NCBI RefSeq assembly: GCF_030269445.1
Contig: NZ_BSTJ01000005.1
Span: 62,001-126,000 of the forward strand
Length of the DNA: 64,000 nucleotides
Direction of reading: 5' to 3'
From: Actinoallomurus iriomotensis
GTDB lineage: Bacteria > Actinomycetota > Actinomycetes > Streptosporangiales > Streptosporangiaceae
Positions 28,238 to 36,129 of the stretch are shown one piece after another. Every line of letters begins with the position of its first letter. Within the stretch, counting starts at the first letter, position 1. The position numbers and the translations under genes are program-made. The notes beneath the pieces are model-generated. The model saw nothing but the letters and a program-made list of their open reading frames with translations. It made no database searches and was not told where the DNA came from.

Positions 28238-29371
28238 ATGACGACCCCGCCGGAGGAGGCGGCCACGGATCCGTCGACCCGGCTCGACGAGGCACGCAGA
28301 CACGCCGAGGGCGGCCGGCTCGACGAGGCCGCCACACTGTTCCGCCAGGTGATGGAGGCCGGCGCGACGGCCGAGCGCGCACAGGCGGCCCTCGGGCTCG
28401 CGGTGGTGCTCGAGAGCGGCGGCGACCTCGACGGCGCCCGCGAGGCCGACCGGGCCGCGATCGCCACCAAGGACCCGGAGTACGGCGCGCGCGCCGCGTA
28501 CCACCTGGCGTTGTCCTGGGAGCGCTCCGGCGACCGCGACCGGGCGCGCGAGGCCTGGCGGACCGTGGTGGACTTCGCCAACCCGGCGTACCTGCCGCCC
28601 GCCTGCCTGGCGCTGGCGCAGCTCGCCGACGAGGAGGGCGACGCCGCGCAGGCCTGCGAGTGGTGGGAACGCGTCATCGCCACCGGCGACCCGCGCTACG
28701 GCCCGGCCGCCGCCCACGACCTCGCGCTGCGGCTGCTCGACTGGGGCGAGCCCGCCCGCGCCCAGCGCGCGCTCGACGCGGCGCTGGACGTCGTCGACCG
28801 CAGGCGCGACCGGCAGACGCACGCGCGCCTCGCGGTGAGCCTCGGCATCGCCCACCTCGAACAGGCGATCGCGGCGTTCGGCAGCGTCACCCCGACCGAG
28901 GACTCCGACCCCGAGGTCGTACCACTCGCGATCGAACTCCTGGCCCGCACCCTCCCGCTGCGCGGCCGCGACGAGACGGCCCAGGAGGTGTGGCGCCGCG
29001 GGCTGGACGACCCGGCGCTGGGCGAGCACGTCCGCGCCCGGCTGCGGCGCACGTTCGGCACCGACGGCGGCGAGCACCTGTGGTGGGAGGACGACATCGA
29101 GGCCGCGCTGCGGGCCGGCGCGCTGCCGCTGCTGACCGGTGAGGCGTTCGGCGCGCTCGACCACATGTACGCGGTCGCCGCCATGCGCTACGCCGAGGGC
29201 CCCGAGGGGCTGCCCGCCGAGCTGTACGACCTGCTCAGGCAGCTCGTGCGGGTGCCGGAGGACTACGCCTGGGGCGAGGCGCTGAAGGAGAGCTTCGCCG
29301 AACGCCTGCGACAGGTCATGGGCGGCTCGGACGCACCGGTCCCACCACCGAGGTGGCCCGCCGACGAGTGA
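28238..29371 (+). CDS. Tetratricopeptide-repeat protein
   Basis: This 377-residue acidic, alanine-rich protein contains at least five TPR-like helical pairs. Examples are RLDEARRHAEGGRLDEAATLFRQV, GAREADRAAIATKDPEYGARAAYHLAL, and DRAREAWRTVVDFANPAYLPPACLALAQLADEEGDAAQACEWWERVI. There is no signal peptide or membrane segment, so a cytoplasmic scaffold is likely. The ATG start sits in a proper context after a GGAGCGCGTC sequence. Nothing adjacent identifies its partner. Confidence 0.78.
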   Translation: MTTPPEEAATDPSTRLDEARRHAEGGRLDEAATLFRQVMEAGATAERAQAALGLAVVLESGGDLDGAREADRAAIATKDPEYGARAAYHLALSWERSGDRDRAREAWRTVVDFANPAYLPPACLALAQLADEEGDAAQACEWWERVIATGDPRYGPAAAHDLALRLLDWGEPARAQRALDAALDVVDRRRDRQTHARLAVSLGIAHLEQAIAAFGSVTPTEDSDPEVVPLAIELLARTLPLRGRDETAQEVWRRGLDDPALGEHVRARLRRTFGTDGGEHLWWEDDIEAALRAGALPLLTGEAFGALDHMYAVAAMRYAEGPEGLPAELYDLLRQLVRVPEDYAWGEALKESFAERLRQVMGGSDAPVPPPRWPADE

Positions 29372-29492
29372 GCCGGCGAGCGCGTCCGCCGATCGCGCTC
29401 GGGTTTGCCGGTCGCGCTCGCCTCCTCACTCACTCCGCGGACGGCTCGTCCCTCACCGTCCACTCCGCTCGCTCGTCGGCTCGCCGCTCGGG

Positions 29493-29921
29493 TCAGTCGG
29501 CGATGTCTCGTACGGCGACCGCCTTCTCGATGCGGACACGGACGAGGTACTCGCCGGGCACGCCGTTGCGTTCGCCGTACTCCTCGGCGCGGTCGCCGCC
29601 CATGTAACGGCCGCCGAGCCGGGTCGCCCACCGGCGTACCTCGTCCAGGTCGGTGGACAGCGTCGCCCGTCCCCACAGCGACACGAACGAGAACGGCGGC
29701 GCGTCCTCGTCCACGCACACGCAGATGCGCGGGTCGCGGCGCAGCGCGCGGCCCTTGACGCTCGACTCGTGGGTGGTGAAGACCAGGTCGTCGCCGTCGA
29801 GCAGGAACCAGATGGGCGTCACGTGCGGTGTTCCGTCGGCACTGGTCACCGCGGCCTTCCCGGTACGGGTGCCGCTCGAGACGAACTCCCGCCACTCGGC
29901 CGTGCTCATCGTCTTCGCCAT
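29493..29921 (-). CDS. PPOX-class (pyridoxamine-phosphate-oxidase-like) flavin/F420-binding protein
   Basis: This 142-residue split-barrel protein starts MAKTMSTAEWREFVSSGTRTGK and has PHVTPIWFLLDGDDLVFTT and SVKGRALRRDPRICVCVDE. Those are the signatures of the Rv1155-like PPOX class, which binds F420 or FMN and reduces small substrates. ATG 29921 is preferred; seven further residues are possible upstream. It is divergent from the hydrolase gene at 29997. Confidence 0.85.
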   Translation of the reverse strand: MAKTMSTAEWREFVSSGTRTGKAAVTSADGTPHVTPIWFLLDGDDLVFTTHESSVKGRALRRDPRICVCVDEDAPPFSFVSLWGRATLSTDLDEVRRWATRLGGRYMGGDRAEEYGERNGVPGEYLVRVRIEKAVAVRDIAD

Positions 29922-29996
29922 GATCAGATCATCTCCCATGCCGCCCGCGCCACACCGGCCAGGGGGAGTCGACGCAGGTGGAGTACGGTGCGTGCC

Positions 29997-30608
29997 ATGG
30001 AGCCGACGTGGGAGGTGGCGACGCCGGCGGGGCCGGCCGAGGTCACGCTGGACGAGGTGGCCGACCCGGCGTTCCTGCTGGCGCTGACGCACGGGTCGAA
30101 CGGCGGGCTGGACGCGCCGGACCTGCGGGCGGTGCGCGCCGAGGCGATCCGGCTGGGCGGGGCCGTGGCCGGGATCCGGCAGCCGTTCCGCGTGGCGGGA
30201 AGGCGGGCGCCCGGGGCGCCGGACCGCCAGGACGAGGCCTGGCTGACGGTCATCGAGGCGCTGCGGGAGCGGTACGGCGACGTGCCGCTGATTCAGTGCG
30301 GGCGGAGCAACGGCGCCCGCGTGGCGTGCCGTACGGCGCTGAAGGCCGGGGCGCGCGGGGTGCTCGCGCTGGCGTTCCCGCTGCACCCGCCGTCGAACCC
30401 GGCCAAGTCGCGCGCCGGGGAGCTGCGCGACGCGGGGGTGGAGGTGGTGGTCGTCAACGGCGACCGTGATCCGTTCGGGGTGCCGGATCCGGCCGACGCG
30501 ACGGAGGTGCGCATCGTGCCGGGCGAACGGCATGATCTTTCCCGGACCCCGTCGGCGGTCGGCGAGGTGGCGGCCGAATGGCTCGGCCGATGGAGCGGTC
30601 GAAGCTGA
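29997..30608 (+). CDS. KANL3/Tex30-type alpha/beta hydrolase
   Basis: This 203-residue compact hydrolase has the oxyanion motif ALTHGSNGGLDAPDL, the nucleophile elbow CGRSNGARVA (serine), the acid strand VVVNGDRDPFGVP, and the histidine in VPGERHDLSR. It matches the KANL3/Tex30 alpha/beta hydrolase-like family. No lid domain is visible. The start is the ATG at 29997; the frame is open upstream but overlaps the PPOX promoter. Substrate unknown. Confidence 0.8.
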   Translation: MEPTWEVATPAGPAEVTLDEVADPAFLLALTHGSNGGLDAPDLRAVRAEAIRLGGAVAGIRQPFRVAGRRAPGAPDRQDEAWLTVIEALRERYGDVPLIQCGRSNGARVACRTALKAGARGVLALAFPLHPPSNPAKSRAGELRDAGVEVVVVNGDRDPFGVPDPADATEVRIVPGERHDLSRTPSAVGEVAAEWLGRWSGRS

Positions 30609-30661
30609 ATCCCCCTGAGGATGATCACTCGAAAGAACTAGTCCCCCGTGTGAGGAACGTG

Positions 30662-30865
30662 TCAGGCCGCCGACGGAGCAGGAAGGTCCGTCGGACGGTG
30701 CGGAGCGATGATCTCCCCGTCGGGAAGCAGCTCACCGGTGTCCTCGAACAGCACGATGCCGTTGCACAGGAGACTCCACCCCTGCTCGGGGTGGCACGTG
30801 ACGGTGCGGGCGGCCTCGCGGTCGCGCGCCGTCGCTTCGGGACAGGGCGGCTGGTGTTGGCACAT
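30662..30865 (-). CDS. DUF5999 family protein
   Basis: This 67-residue protein begins MCQHQPPCP and contains HPEQGWSLLCNGIVLFEDTGELLPDG, the nearly invariant core of the actinomycete DUF5999 family. Two N-terminal cysteines (C2, C8), H3 and C33 could bind a metal. ATG 30865 has GGAGG at suitable spacing. The family occurs mainly in Streptomycetales and Streptosporangiales and its function is unknown. Confidence 0.85.
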   Translation of the reverse strand: MCQHQPPCPEATARDREAARTVTCHPEQGWSLLCNGIVLFEDTGELLPDGEIIAPHRPTDLPAPSAA

Positions 30866-31176
30866 GGTTCGTGCCTCCGGTCTCAACTACTGGGGTGGTC
30901 TGTCTGTGTGTCTCTATCCAGTGAGACGTTGTCAAGTGTGCTGTGGTTCACCCTCACGGCGACATAGCACGGCCGGGCGGTTTTCCAGTTGGCCTGATCG
31001 CCTCCCAGTACTCACCGGTGACACAGATCACTTTACGGCTTATCGGCCCACACTCGCATCAATAACGGCCAAAGAACAACTCTTGGGGCAGAGCGCGACT
31101 CTGTTCGAGTTTCCATGATCAGCCTTGAATCTCCGTCCTAGGATGCTGTAGTGCGTCGGAGGGAAGGGGAGCCCAC
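30866..31176. other. Divergent 311-bp promoter region between DUF5999 and lutA
   Basis: This stretch is distinctly more AT-rich than the neighbours and has no gene. It includes TTGACA on the minus strand (about 30930) toward the DUF5999 gene, and TTGAAT near 31123 toward lutA. Neither pairs convincingly with a -10 element at 17 bp. No clear operator palindrome was found. Confidence 0.4.
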
Positions 31177-31929
31177 GTGCGCATCGCCGTGTTCGTCACG
31201 TGCTGGGGGGATGCGCTTTTTCCCGCCACTGGACGGGCCGTCGTACGGCTGCTCGAGCATCTCGGGCACGAGGTCGTCTTCGAGCCGGCCCAGACCTGCT
31301 GCGGGCACATGCACTGGACGGCCGGATACCATCCGGAAGCCATCGCGCTGGCCCGCCGCCTCACCGAGGTCTTCGCCGGTCATGACGTGATCGTGACCCC
31401 GTCCGCCTCGTGCGCCGCGACCGTCCGCACCGCCTACCCGCGGATGGACCCGGCGCTCGCCGGCTTACCCGTCTACGAGCTGTCCGAGCTGCTCGTCGAC
31501 GTGCTGGGCGTCACCGACGTCGGCGCGCGCTACCCGCACCGGGTGACCTACCAGCCGACGTGTCACTCGTTGCGGGCCCTCGGTCTCGGAGACCGGCCGC
31601 TCCGGCTGCTGCGCGCGGTCCGCGACCTGGAGCTGGCCGACCTGCCCGAGGCGGGGGAGTGCTGCGGCTTCGGCGGGGCCTTCGCCGTGAAGAACGCCGA
31701 CACCTCGGTCGCGATGGTCGCCGACAAGATCGCGCGGATCCACGAGACCGGCGCCGACGTGGTCTGCGCCACCGACGACTCCTGCCTCACCCACCTCGGC
31801 GGCGCCCTGTCGCGGCTGCGCAGCGGGGTGCGCGCGGTGCACCTCGCCGAGATCCTCGCCTCCGGGCTCGGGGCGGCCGGGCCCGCGCCGGTTCCCGGTG
31901 GCGTGGCGCGCCGAGCGGACGCGCCGTGA
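31177..31929 (+). CDS. lutA: Lactate utilisation protein LutA (cysteine-rich CCG-domain subunit)
   Basis: This 250-residue protein has two CCG domains: QTCCGHMHW at C41-C42 and GECCGFGGAF near residue 165. It also has PTCHSLRALGL and the MVADKIARI helix. The family binds an iron-sulfur cluster and, with LutB and LutC, oxidises L-lactate to pyruvate (YkgE/LutA). GTG 31177 has GGAAGGGGAG upstream. Its stop overlaps the lutB GTG start (GTGA), so the genes are co-translated. Confidence 0.9.
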   Translation: MRIAVFVTCWGDALFPATGRAVVRLLEHLGHEVVFEPAQTCCGHMHWTAGYHPEAIALARRLTEVFAGHDVIVTPSASCAATVRTAYPRMDPALAGLPVYELSELLVDVLGVTDVGARYPHRVTYQPTCHSLRALGLGDRPLRLLRAVRDLELADLPEAGECCGFGGAFAVKNADTSVAMVADKIARIHETGADVVCATDDSCLTHLGGALSRLRSGVRAVHLAEILASGLGAAGPAPVPGGVARRADAP

Positions 31930-33074
31930 GGTTCTCCGACGCGGCGCGCCCCGAGCTCGGCGACCCCGCCGCGCGCCGCGGGCGACGACGGGCCGCCGCC
32001 GAGGCACGAGGGCGCCGCGCGGACGCGGTCGGCGGCTTCCCCGGCTGGGAGGCGCTCCGCGAGGCCGGCGCCGCGATCCGCGAGCGCACGCTCCGCGAGC
32101 TCGGCACCCACCTCGAGACGCTGGAGGCCGCCGTCGAGGAGGAGGGCGGGCACGTCCACTGGGCGCGCGACGCCGCCGAGGCCCGCCGGATCATCGACTC
32201 CCTGCTTCCGGACGACGTCCCGGCCGCCCTGGTCCGCTCCGACGTCACCGACGAGATCGGGCTCGACGGCGCGGAGCCCGGCCCGCACAGCAAGGCCGCG
32301 GTCGTCGGCGCCGGCTTCCTGGTGGCCGAGACCGGCACGCTCGTCGTCGCCGAGAGAGGCGACGGCCTGAGCTTCCCCGGCACGCTCGTGGCCGTGGCGG
32401 GCATCGAGGACGTCGTTCCCGGCTGGACCGACCTGGAGGTGCTGCTCCAGCTCGTGTCCCGCGCGGGCGCGGGCGTGCCGATGCGGCCCGCGATCAGCAC
32501 CCGCACCGGCGACTTCGCGCTCGTGCTGCTCGACAACGGCCGTACCACCGTGCTCGCCGATCCGGACGGGCGGGCGGCCCTGCGGTGCGTCCACTGCTCC
32601 GCCTGCAGCGATGTCTGCCCCGTCTTCCAGCGCACCGGCCCGCGGCCGTACGGTCCGGGCCGTGCGGGGCCGATCGGGGCCGTGCTCACGCCGCAGGTAC
32701 GCGGCGTCGAGGCGCCGCTGGGCGCGTCACTGCCGTTCGCCTCGACGCTGTGCGGCGCGTGCGCCGACGTCTGCCCGGTGAAGATCGACATCCCGGCGAT
32801 GCTCGTGCACCTGCGGGGCCGGGTCGTCGACGCGCGCCGCGGCCGTCCGGTGCCGCCACCGGAGATGCTCCTGATGCGCGGCCTCGCCTGGAGCATGGGC
32901 GACGAGCGCCGCTACGAGCACACGCTCGTACGCCGGGCGCGGTGGGCGCGCCTGCTCGCCCGCGACGGGCGGATTCGCCGGCTGCCCGGCCTGTTCGGCA
33001 AGTGGACCGACGCCCGCGACCTGCCCGCCCCGCCCCGGCAGAGCTTCCGCGCCTGGTGGCGGCGCCGACGATGA
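31926..33074 (+). CDS. lutB: Lactate utilisation iron-sulfur protein LutB, internally shortened
   Basis: This 382-residue LutB/YkgF-type subunit retains the N-terminal helical part (RERTLRELGTHLETLEAAV, GGHVHWARDAAEARRII), the LUD core AGFLVAETGTLVV, and two [4Fe-4S] motifs. These are C221-x2-C224-x2-C227-x3-C231 and C276-x2-C279-x3-C283. Usual LutB proteins are about 460-490 residues. The stretch that normally links the AxRIV helix to the FAIAETGTL strand, with KSKSM and the HIVVPAIHRNRxEI block, is almost absent: only about 45 residues remain. Start GTG 31926 overlaps the lutA stop. Its stop overlaps the start of a mini-ORF repeat. Confidence 0.85.
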   Translation: MRFSDAARPELGDPAARRGRRRAAAEARGRRADAVGGFPGWEALREAGAAIRERTLRELGTHLETLEAAVEEEGGHVHWARDAAEARRIIDSLLPDDVPAALVRSDVTDEIGLDGAEPGPHSKAAVVGAGFLVAETGTLVVAERGDGLSFPGTLVAVAGIEDVVPGWTDLEVLLQLVSRAGAGVPMRPAISTRTGDFALVLLDNGRTTVLADPDGRAALRCVHCSACSDVCPVFQRTGPRPYGPGRAGPIGAVLTPQVRGVEAPLGASLPFASTLCGACADVCPVKIDIPAMLVHLRGRVVDARRGRPVPPPEMLLMRGLAWSMGDERRYEHTLVRRARWARLLARDGRIRRLPGLFGKWTDARDLPAPPRQSFRAWWRRRR

Positions 33075-33216
33075 GCGAACGCGGCGAGCGAATCGGTGAG
33101 CATGGTCCGCCTGCGGTCACTCCCTCCGGCGAAGGAGGATCCAGTGAGTGAGCGCAGCGAGCGAATCAGTGAGCATGGTCCGCCTGCGGTCACACCCTCC
33201 GACGAAGGAGGATCCA
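33071..33216 (+). repeat. Two tandem 73-bp SERSERI mini-ORF/ribosome-binding-site units before lutC
   Basis: Unit 1 (33071-33143) and unit 2 (33144-33216) differ at only a few positions. Each begins with a start codon (ATG, GTG), encodes M/V-S-E-R-(G/S)-E-R-I-(G/S)-E-H-G-P-P-A-V-T-P-S and ends in GAAGGAGGATCCA. That Shine-Dalgarno serves the next start codon: unit 2 after unit 1, lutC after unit 2. Unit 1's ATG overlaps the lutB stop (ATGA). Reading frames are +1 shifted between successive units, so each mini-ORF terminates shortly after the following start. A third copy occurs at 38465. Confidence 0.85.
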
Positions 33217-33807
33217 GTGACCGCTCGTGAGGAGATCCTGGGGCGGGTACGGGGGGCGTTCCCCGGTGGGGACGGCGGGGGCGTGACCGTGCCGCGCGGC
33301 TACCGGCGGCGCGCCCCGGTGCCGCGCGGAGACGTGATCGCGCTGTTCGGTGAGCGTCTCGCGGACCGGCGGGCCGCCGTGCGCCACGTGGCGCTCGACG
33401 AGCTGGCGGTGGCGATGGCGGCGATGCTCTGGGCGCGTGAGGCTAAGCGCGTCGCGGTCCCCGCCGACCTGCCACGGGCCTGGCTGCCGGGCCTCGACGG
33501 CGTGCGCCCGCTCACCGACGACCCGCCGCTCGACCCGGCGGCGCTCGCCGAGGCGGACGGCGTGGTCACCGGCTGCGCGCTCGCCATCGCCGAGACCGGC
33601 ACCGTGGTCCTCGACGGCGGACGCGCCCAGGGACGCCGGGAGCTGACGCTCGTCCCGCGTCACCACCTGTGCGTGGTGCACGCCGACCAGATCGTGCACA
33701 CCGTCCCCGAGGCCGTCGGCCGTCTCGACCCGTACCTCCCGCTGAGCTGGATCAGCGGTCCCTCCGCCGGACGCACGCTGGAGATCCTCGTAGTGGAGGA
33801 CTGGTAA
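33217..33807 (+). CDS. lutC: Lactate utilisation protein LutC, with shortened C-terminal motif
   Basis: This 196-residue LUD-domain protein (LutC/YkgG) starts at GTG 33217, behind GAAGGAGGATCCA. Conserved parts are REEILGRVRGA, TGCALAIAETGTVVL, LTLVPRHHLCVVHADQIVHTVPEAV and SWISGPSAGRTLEILVV. Family members usually carry a SGPSAT(S/A)DIExxRVxGVHGP stretch here. In this protein GPSA is joined directly to GRTLEILVV, so about 15 residues are missing. LutC with LutA and LutB oxidises lactate. Whether the shortened pair is active is uncertain. Confidence 0.85.
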   Translation: MTAREEILGRVRGAFPGGDGGGVTVPRGYRRRAPVPRGDVIALFGERLADRRAAVRHVALDELAVAMAAMLWAREAKRVAVPADLPRAWLPGLDGVRPLTDDPPLDPAALAEADGVVTGCALAIAETGTVVLDGGRAQGRRELTLVPRHHLCVVHADQIVHTVPEAVGRLDPYLPLSWISGPSAGRTLEILVVEDW

Positions 33808-34075
33808 CTGACAGGGCTGTGTGGTCGTCTCCCGTCGTAGGCTCACGGGTTCTCTTAAGGGTCCGTGATGTTTCGTGGCTGGTCGCTCGAGGGCGTCGAG
33901 TTGCGGTGGTTGGTCACGATGGCGAAAGCGGGTGTGCTCGATGGTGTTTCGCCGGTGGGTGGGTGAGGCCCTGACGGTGCTGGCCTCGCTCGAATTTTCG
34001 AATGACCGGGCGGATTGCGGATACGGGTCGTTACCGTGCGTGCATGCTTGGTTGCGTGTCATCCGGTCGTGTCGC

Positions 34076-36082
34076 ATGAGCCGGAAACTTCCGTTGGCTG
34101 AGGGTCAGGTGGCCCGGACCGCGACCGCCCGGATGCTGCTGCGTGGCGGGGTCGATGAGAAGACCGGGGAGGCTCTGACGGCGCGGATGGTGGCTGAGCG
34201 GGTGGGCTGGGCCGCGGATCTGGTCGCGGGGATGACCGCCGGTCTGCTGGCCGAGCATTGGAATGCCGGTGATGTGGCTGTGCTGGCCGGTGGGGTGGAT
34301 GGCGCGGGCCGTGTGTTGCCTGCGAATGCGTGGATGGCGTTGCGACGTTTGGGATGGGGCGCGACCCCCTCTGAGGGGATCAAGGTCAATGACCGGATCG
34401 TGCGGATGGCGCAGGAACAGGCCGGGCGGATCCTGCGTGGTGCGCAGCACCGCGTCCAGCTGACCGCCGGAATCTTGGCGACCTGGCCCGCCGAGGCGGG
34501 AAAACGCACGCCGGCTGAGTGGGACGCCGTCCGTGAGGCGATCCCCGGCGGCCGATCCCTGCCCGGCAGCGTGATCAAAGCACGCACACGGCAGATCATG
34601 GCCTTCGCCGAGAAGTATGGGCGGTTTCCGGTCGATGTGTTCGAGCTGGAAGAGGTGCCGGGTGCGGCGCGGATGCTGGTGCTGGCGGCGGTGGACCGCC
34701 AGCAGGCCACCTTGGAACGTGCCGACGAGGACCCGGCCAGGGTGCTGGTGCGGCTGCAACTGCCCCTTCGCCCGGATCCGCGTTCCTACGCCGACTGGAC
34801 CTGGGTGGCCTGCCCGCTCACGTTGCCGCCCACCGTCCCGCCTGATGCGGTGCCGCACCTGCCCACACTCCGCCCCCAAGACCAGAAAGTAAGCGTGGAC
34901 CTGGCGTTCTCCCACCCCGTCCCCAAGGCTGAGGGGAAGGGCCACACGACGGCGCTGGGGGTGGACTGGGGCCTGAACACTCTGCTGGCGGCAGGCGCGG
35001 TGCGCCGCGACAATGACGGCACCATCACCGCGCTCGGGGCCGGGGCGATGTTCCGGGCGAGTGGGGTGATGGCCCGTCAGCACCGGCTACGCCGCCACAG
35101 CGAACGCCTGCACGCCAAAACCGACACCTACGCCCGCCTCATCGGCGGCCAGGGGGACCACTACCTGGCCGCCAAACACGCCGTCCTGACGGCCGAACGC
35201 CGACACGTGGCCGATCGCCGGTCCGGTTTGAACGACGCGCTGGCCTGGTCGGCCGCACGCTGGACGGTGGATCAGGCGATCGCCGTCGGCGCGAGCGTGA
35301 TCTACCTAGAAGACCTGCGGTCGATGGAGGCCAAAGGCATGGGCCGCACCCTCAACACCCGCCTGTCCCAGACCGTGCGCGGACGGATCGCCGACAACAT
35401 GCGGCACCTGGCCGCCGAGACCGGCATCGCCGTGGTCACCGTCCCCGCACCCGACACTTCCAAGCACTGCCCGCAGTGCCTGGTCCCTTTGCGGCACTGC
35501 AAGGCACCCGACCGGCCCACCACACCCGGATGGAAATGGGCGATCTGCCCCAACCCGCAATGCGGCTGGCAAGGCGACCGCGACCACGGCGCATGGCGGC
35601 GTATCGCCGCCCGTGGTCTCACCCACCAGCCCACCACCACCATCGACCGCGCCACCGGCCGCATGACCATCCCCCGCGTCATAGACACACTCGAAACCAG
35701 CGCGGTCATCGCGTCGACCGTGCCTTCTCCAGCCGGCGGGGGTGACCGGTCCAAGACCGGACCCACCCCGCACCGATCCCCACGCCCCGTGCCCAGGCGA
35801 CGCGAGGCACCCTCCACCCCCAGCCCCCGCAGGCCGGCAGGTCAGCGTCCGGAGGGACACGCTCACACGGACCCCAGACCGCCCCGCGCGGCCTGCCGGT
35901 ACCAGGGCGTGCGCACACCCGTGCACACGATCAGCTCAAGCACCCCCACCAGTCGGAACCGTCCACGGCACCGACCCAAGGGAACGGCACTGGGCGCAGG
36001 CTTCCACCTGCACGCCCACGCCGCCCCACCGCGATGGGCAGATCCCCCGATCACAACACTTAATGTGACTACGGATCCCTAG
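34076..36082 (+). CDS. Stand-alone TnpB/Cas12-like RuvC endonuclease
   Basis: This 668-residue protein has a split RuvC fold: RuvC-I GVDWGLN (D297), RuvC-II VIYLEDLRS (E412), and RuvC-III GDRDHGAWRRIAARG (D503, with D501 nearby). A zinc finger, C465-x2-C468 and C491-x4-C496, sits between the last two motifs. This is the TnpB (IS200/IS605 OrfB) arrangement, whose members are omega-RNA-guided nucleases related to Cas12. At 668 residues it is longer than typical TnpB (about 350-450), with about 290 residues before RuvC-I and a 120-residue Pro/Arg/Thr-rich tail. No TnpA, transposon ends or CRISPR array were seen nearby. Similar orphan proteins recur in actinomycetes. ATG 34076 is preferred; the frame stays open upstream to 33875. 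Confidence 0.85.
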   Translation: MSRKLPLAEGQVARTATARMLLRGGVDEKTGEALTARMVAERVGWAADLVAGMTAGLLAEHWNAGDVAVLAGGVDGAGRVLPANAWMALRRLGWGATPSEGIKVNDRIVRMAQEQAGRILRGAQHRVQLTAGILATWPAEAGKRTPAEWDAVREAIPGGRSLPGSVIKARTRQIMAFAEKYGRFPVDVFELEEVPGAARMLVLAAVDRQQATLERADEDPARVLVRLQLPLRPDPRSYADWTWVACPLTLPPTVPPDAVPHLPTLRPQDQKVSVDLAFSHPVPKAEGKGHTTALGVDWGLNTLLAAGAVRRDNDGTITALGAGAMFRASGVMARQHRLRRHSERLHAKTDTYARLIGGQGDHYLAAKHAVLTAERRHVADRRSGLNDALAWSAARWTVDQAIAVGASVIYLEDLRSMEAKGMGRTLNTRLSQTVRGRIADNMRHLAAETGIAVVTVPAPDTSKHCPQCLVPLRHCKAPDRPTTPGWKWAICPNPQCGWQGDRDHGAWRRIAARGLTHQPTTTIDRATGRMTIPRVIDTLETSAVIASTVPSPAGGGDRSKTGPTPHRSPRPVPRRREAPSTPSPRRPAGQRPEGHAHTDPRPPRAACRYQGVRTPVHTISSSTPTSRNRPRHRPKGTALGAGFHLHAHAAPPRWADPPITTLNVTTDP

Positions 36083-36129
36083 GCTGATCAGAGACGCTGC
36101 ATCCTTCACGTGATGGACAGGAGGCTGGG

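Noticed and set aside
33071-33216. Protein-coding extension of lutC or lutB by the SERSERI frames
   Set aside because: The frames terminate within the units or overlap the next start in another frame; the pattern fits separate mini-ORFs.
34076-36082. Complete IS200/IS605 insertion sequence
   Set aside because: No TnpA gene, no recognisable hairpin ends or target tetranucleotide were found on either side, so only the TnpB-like gene is annotated.
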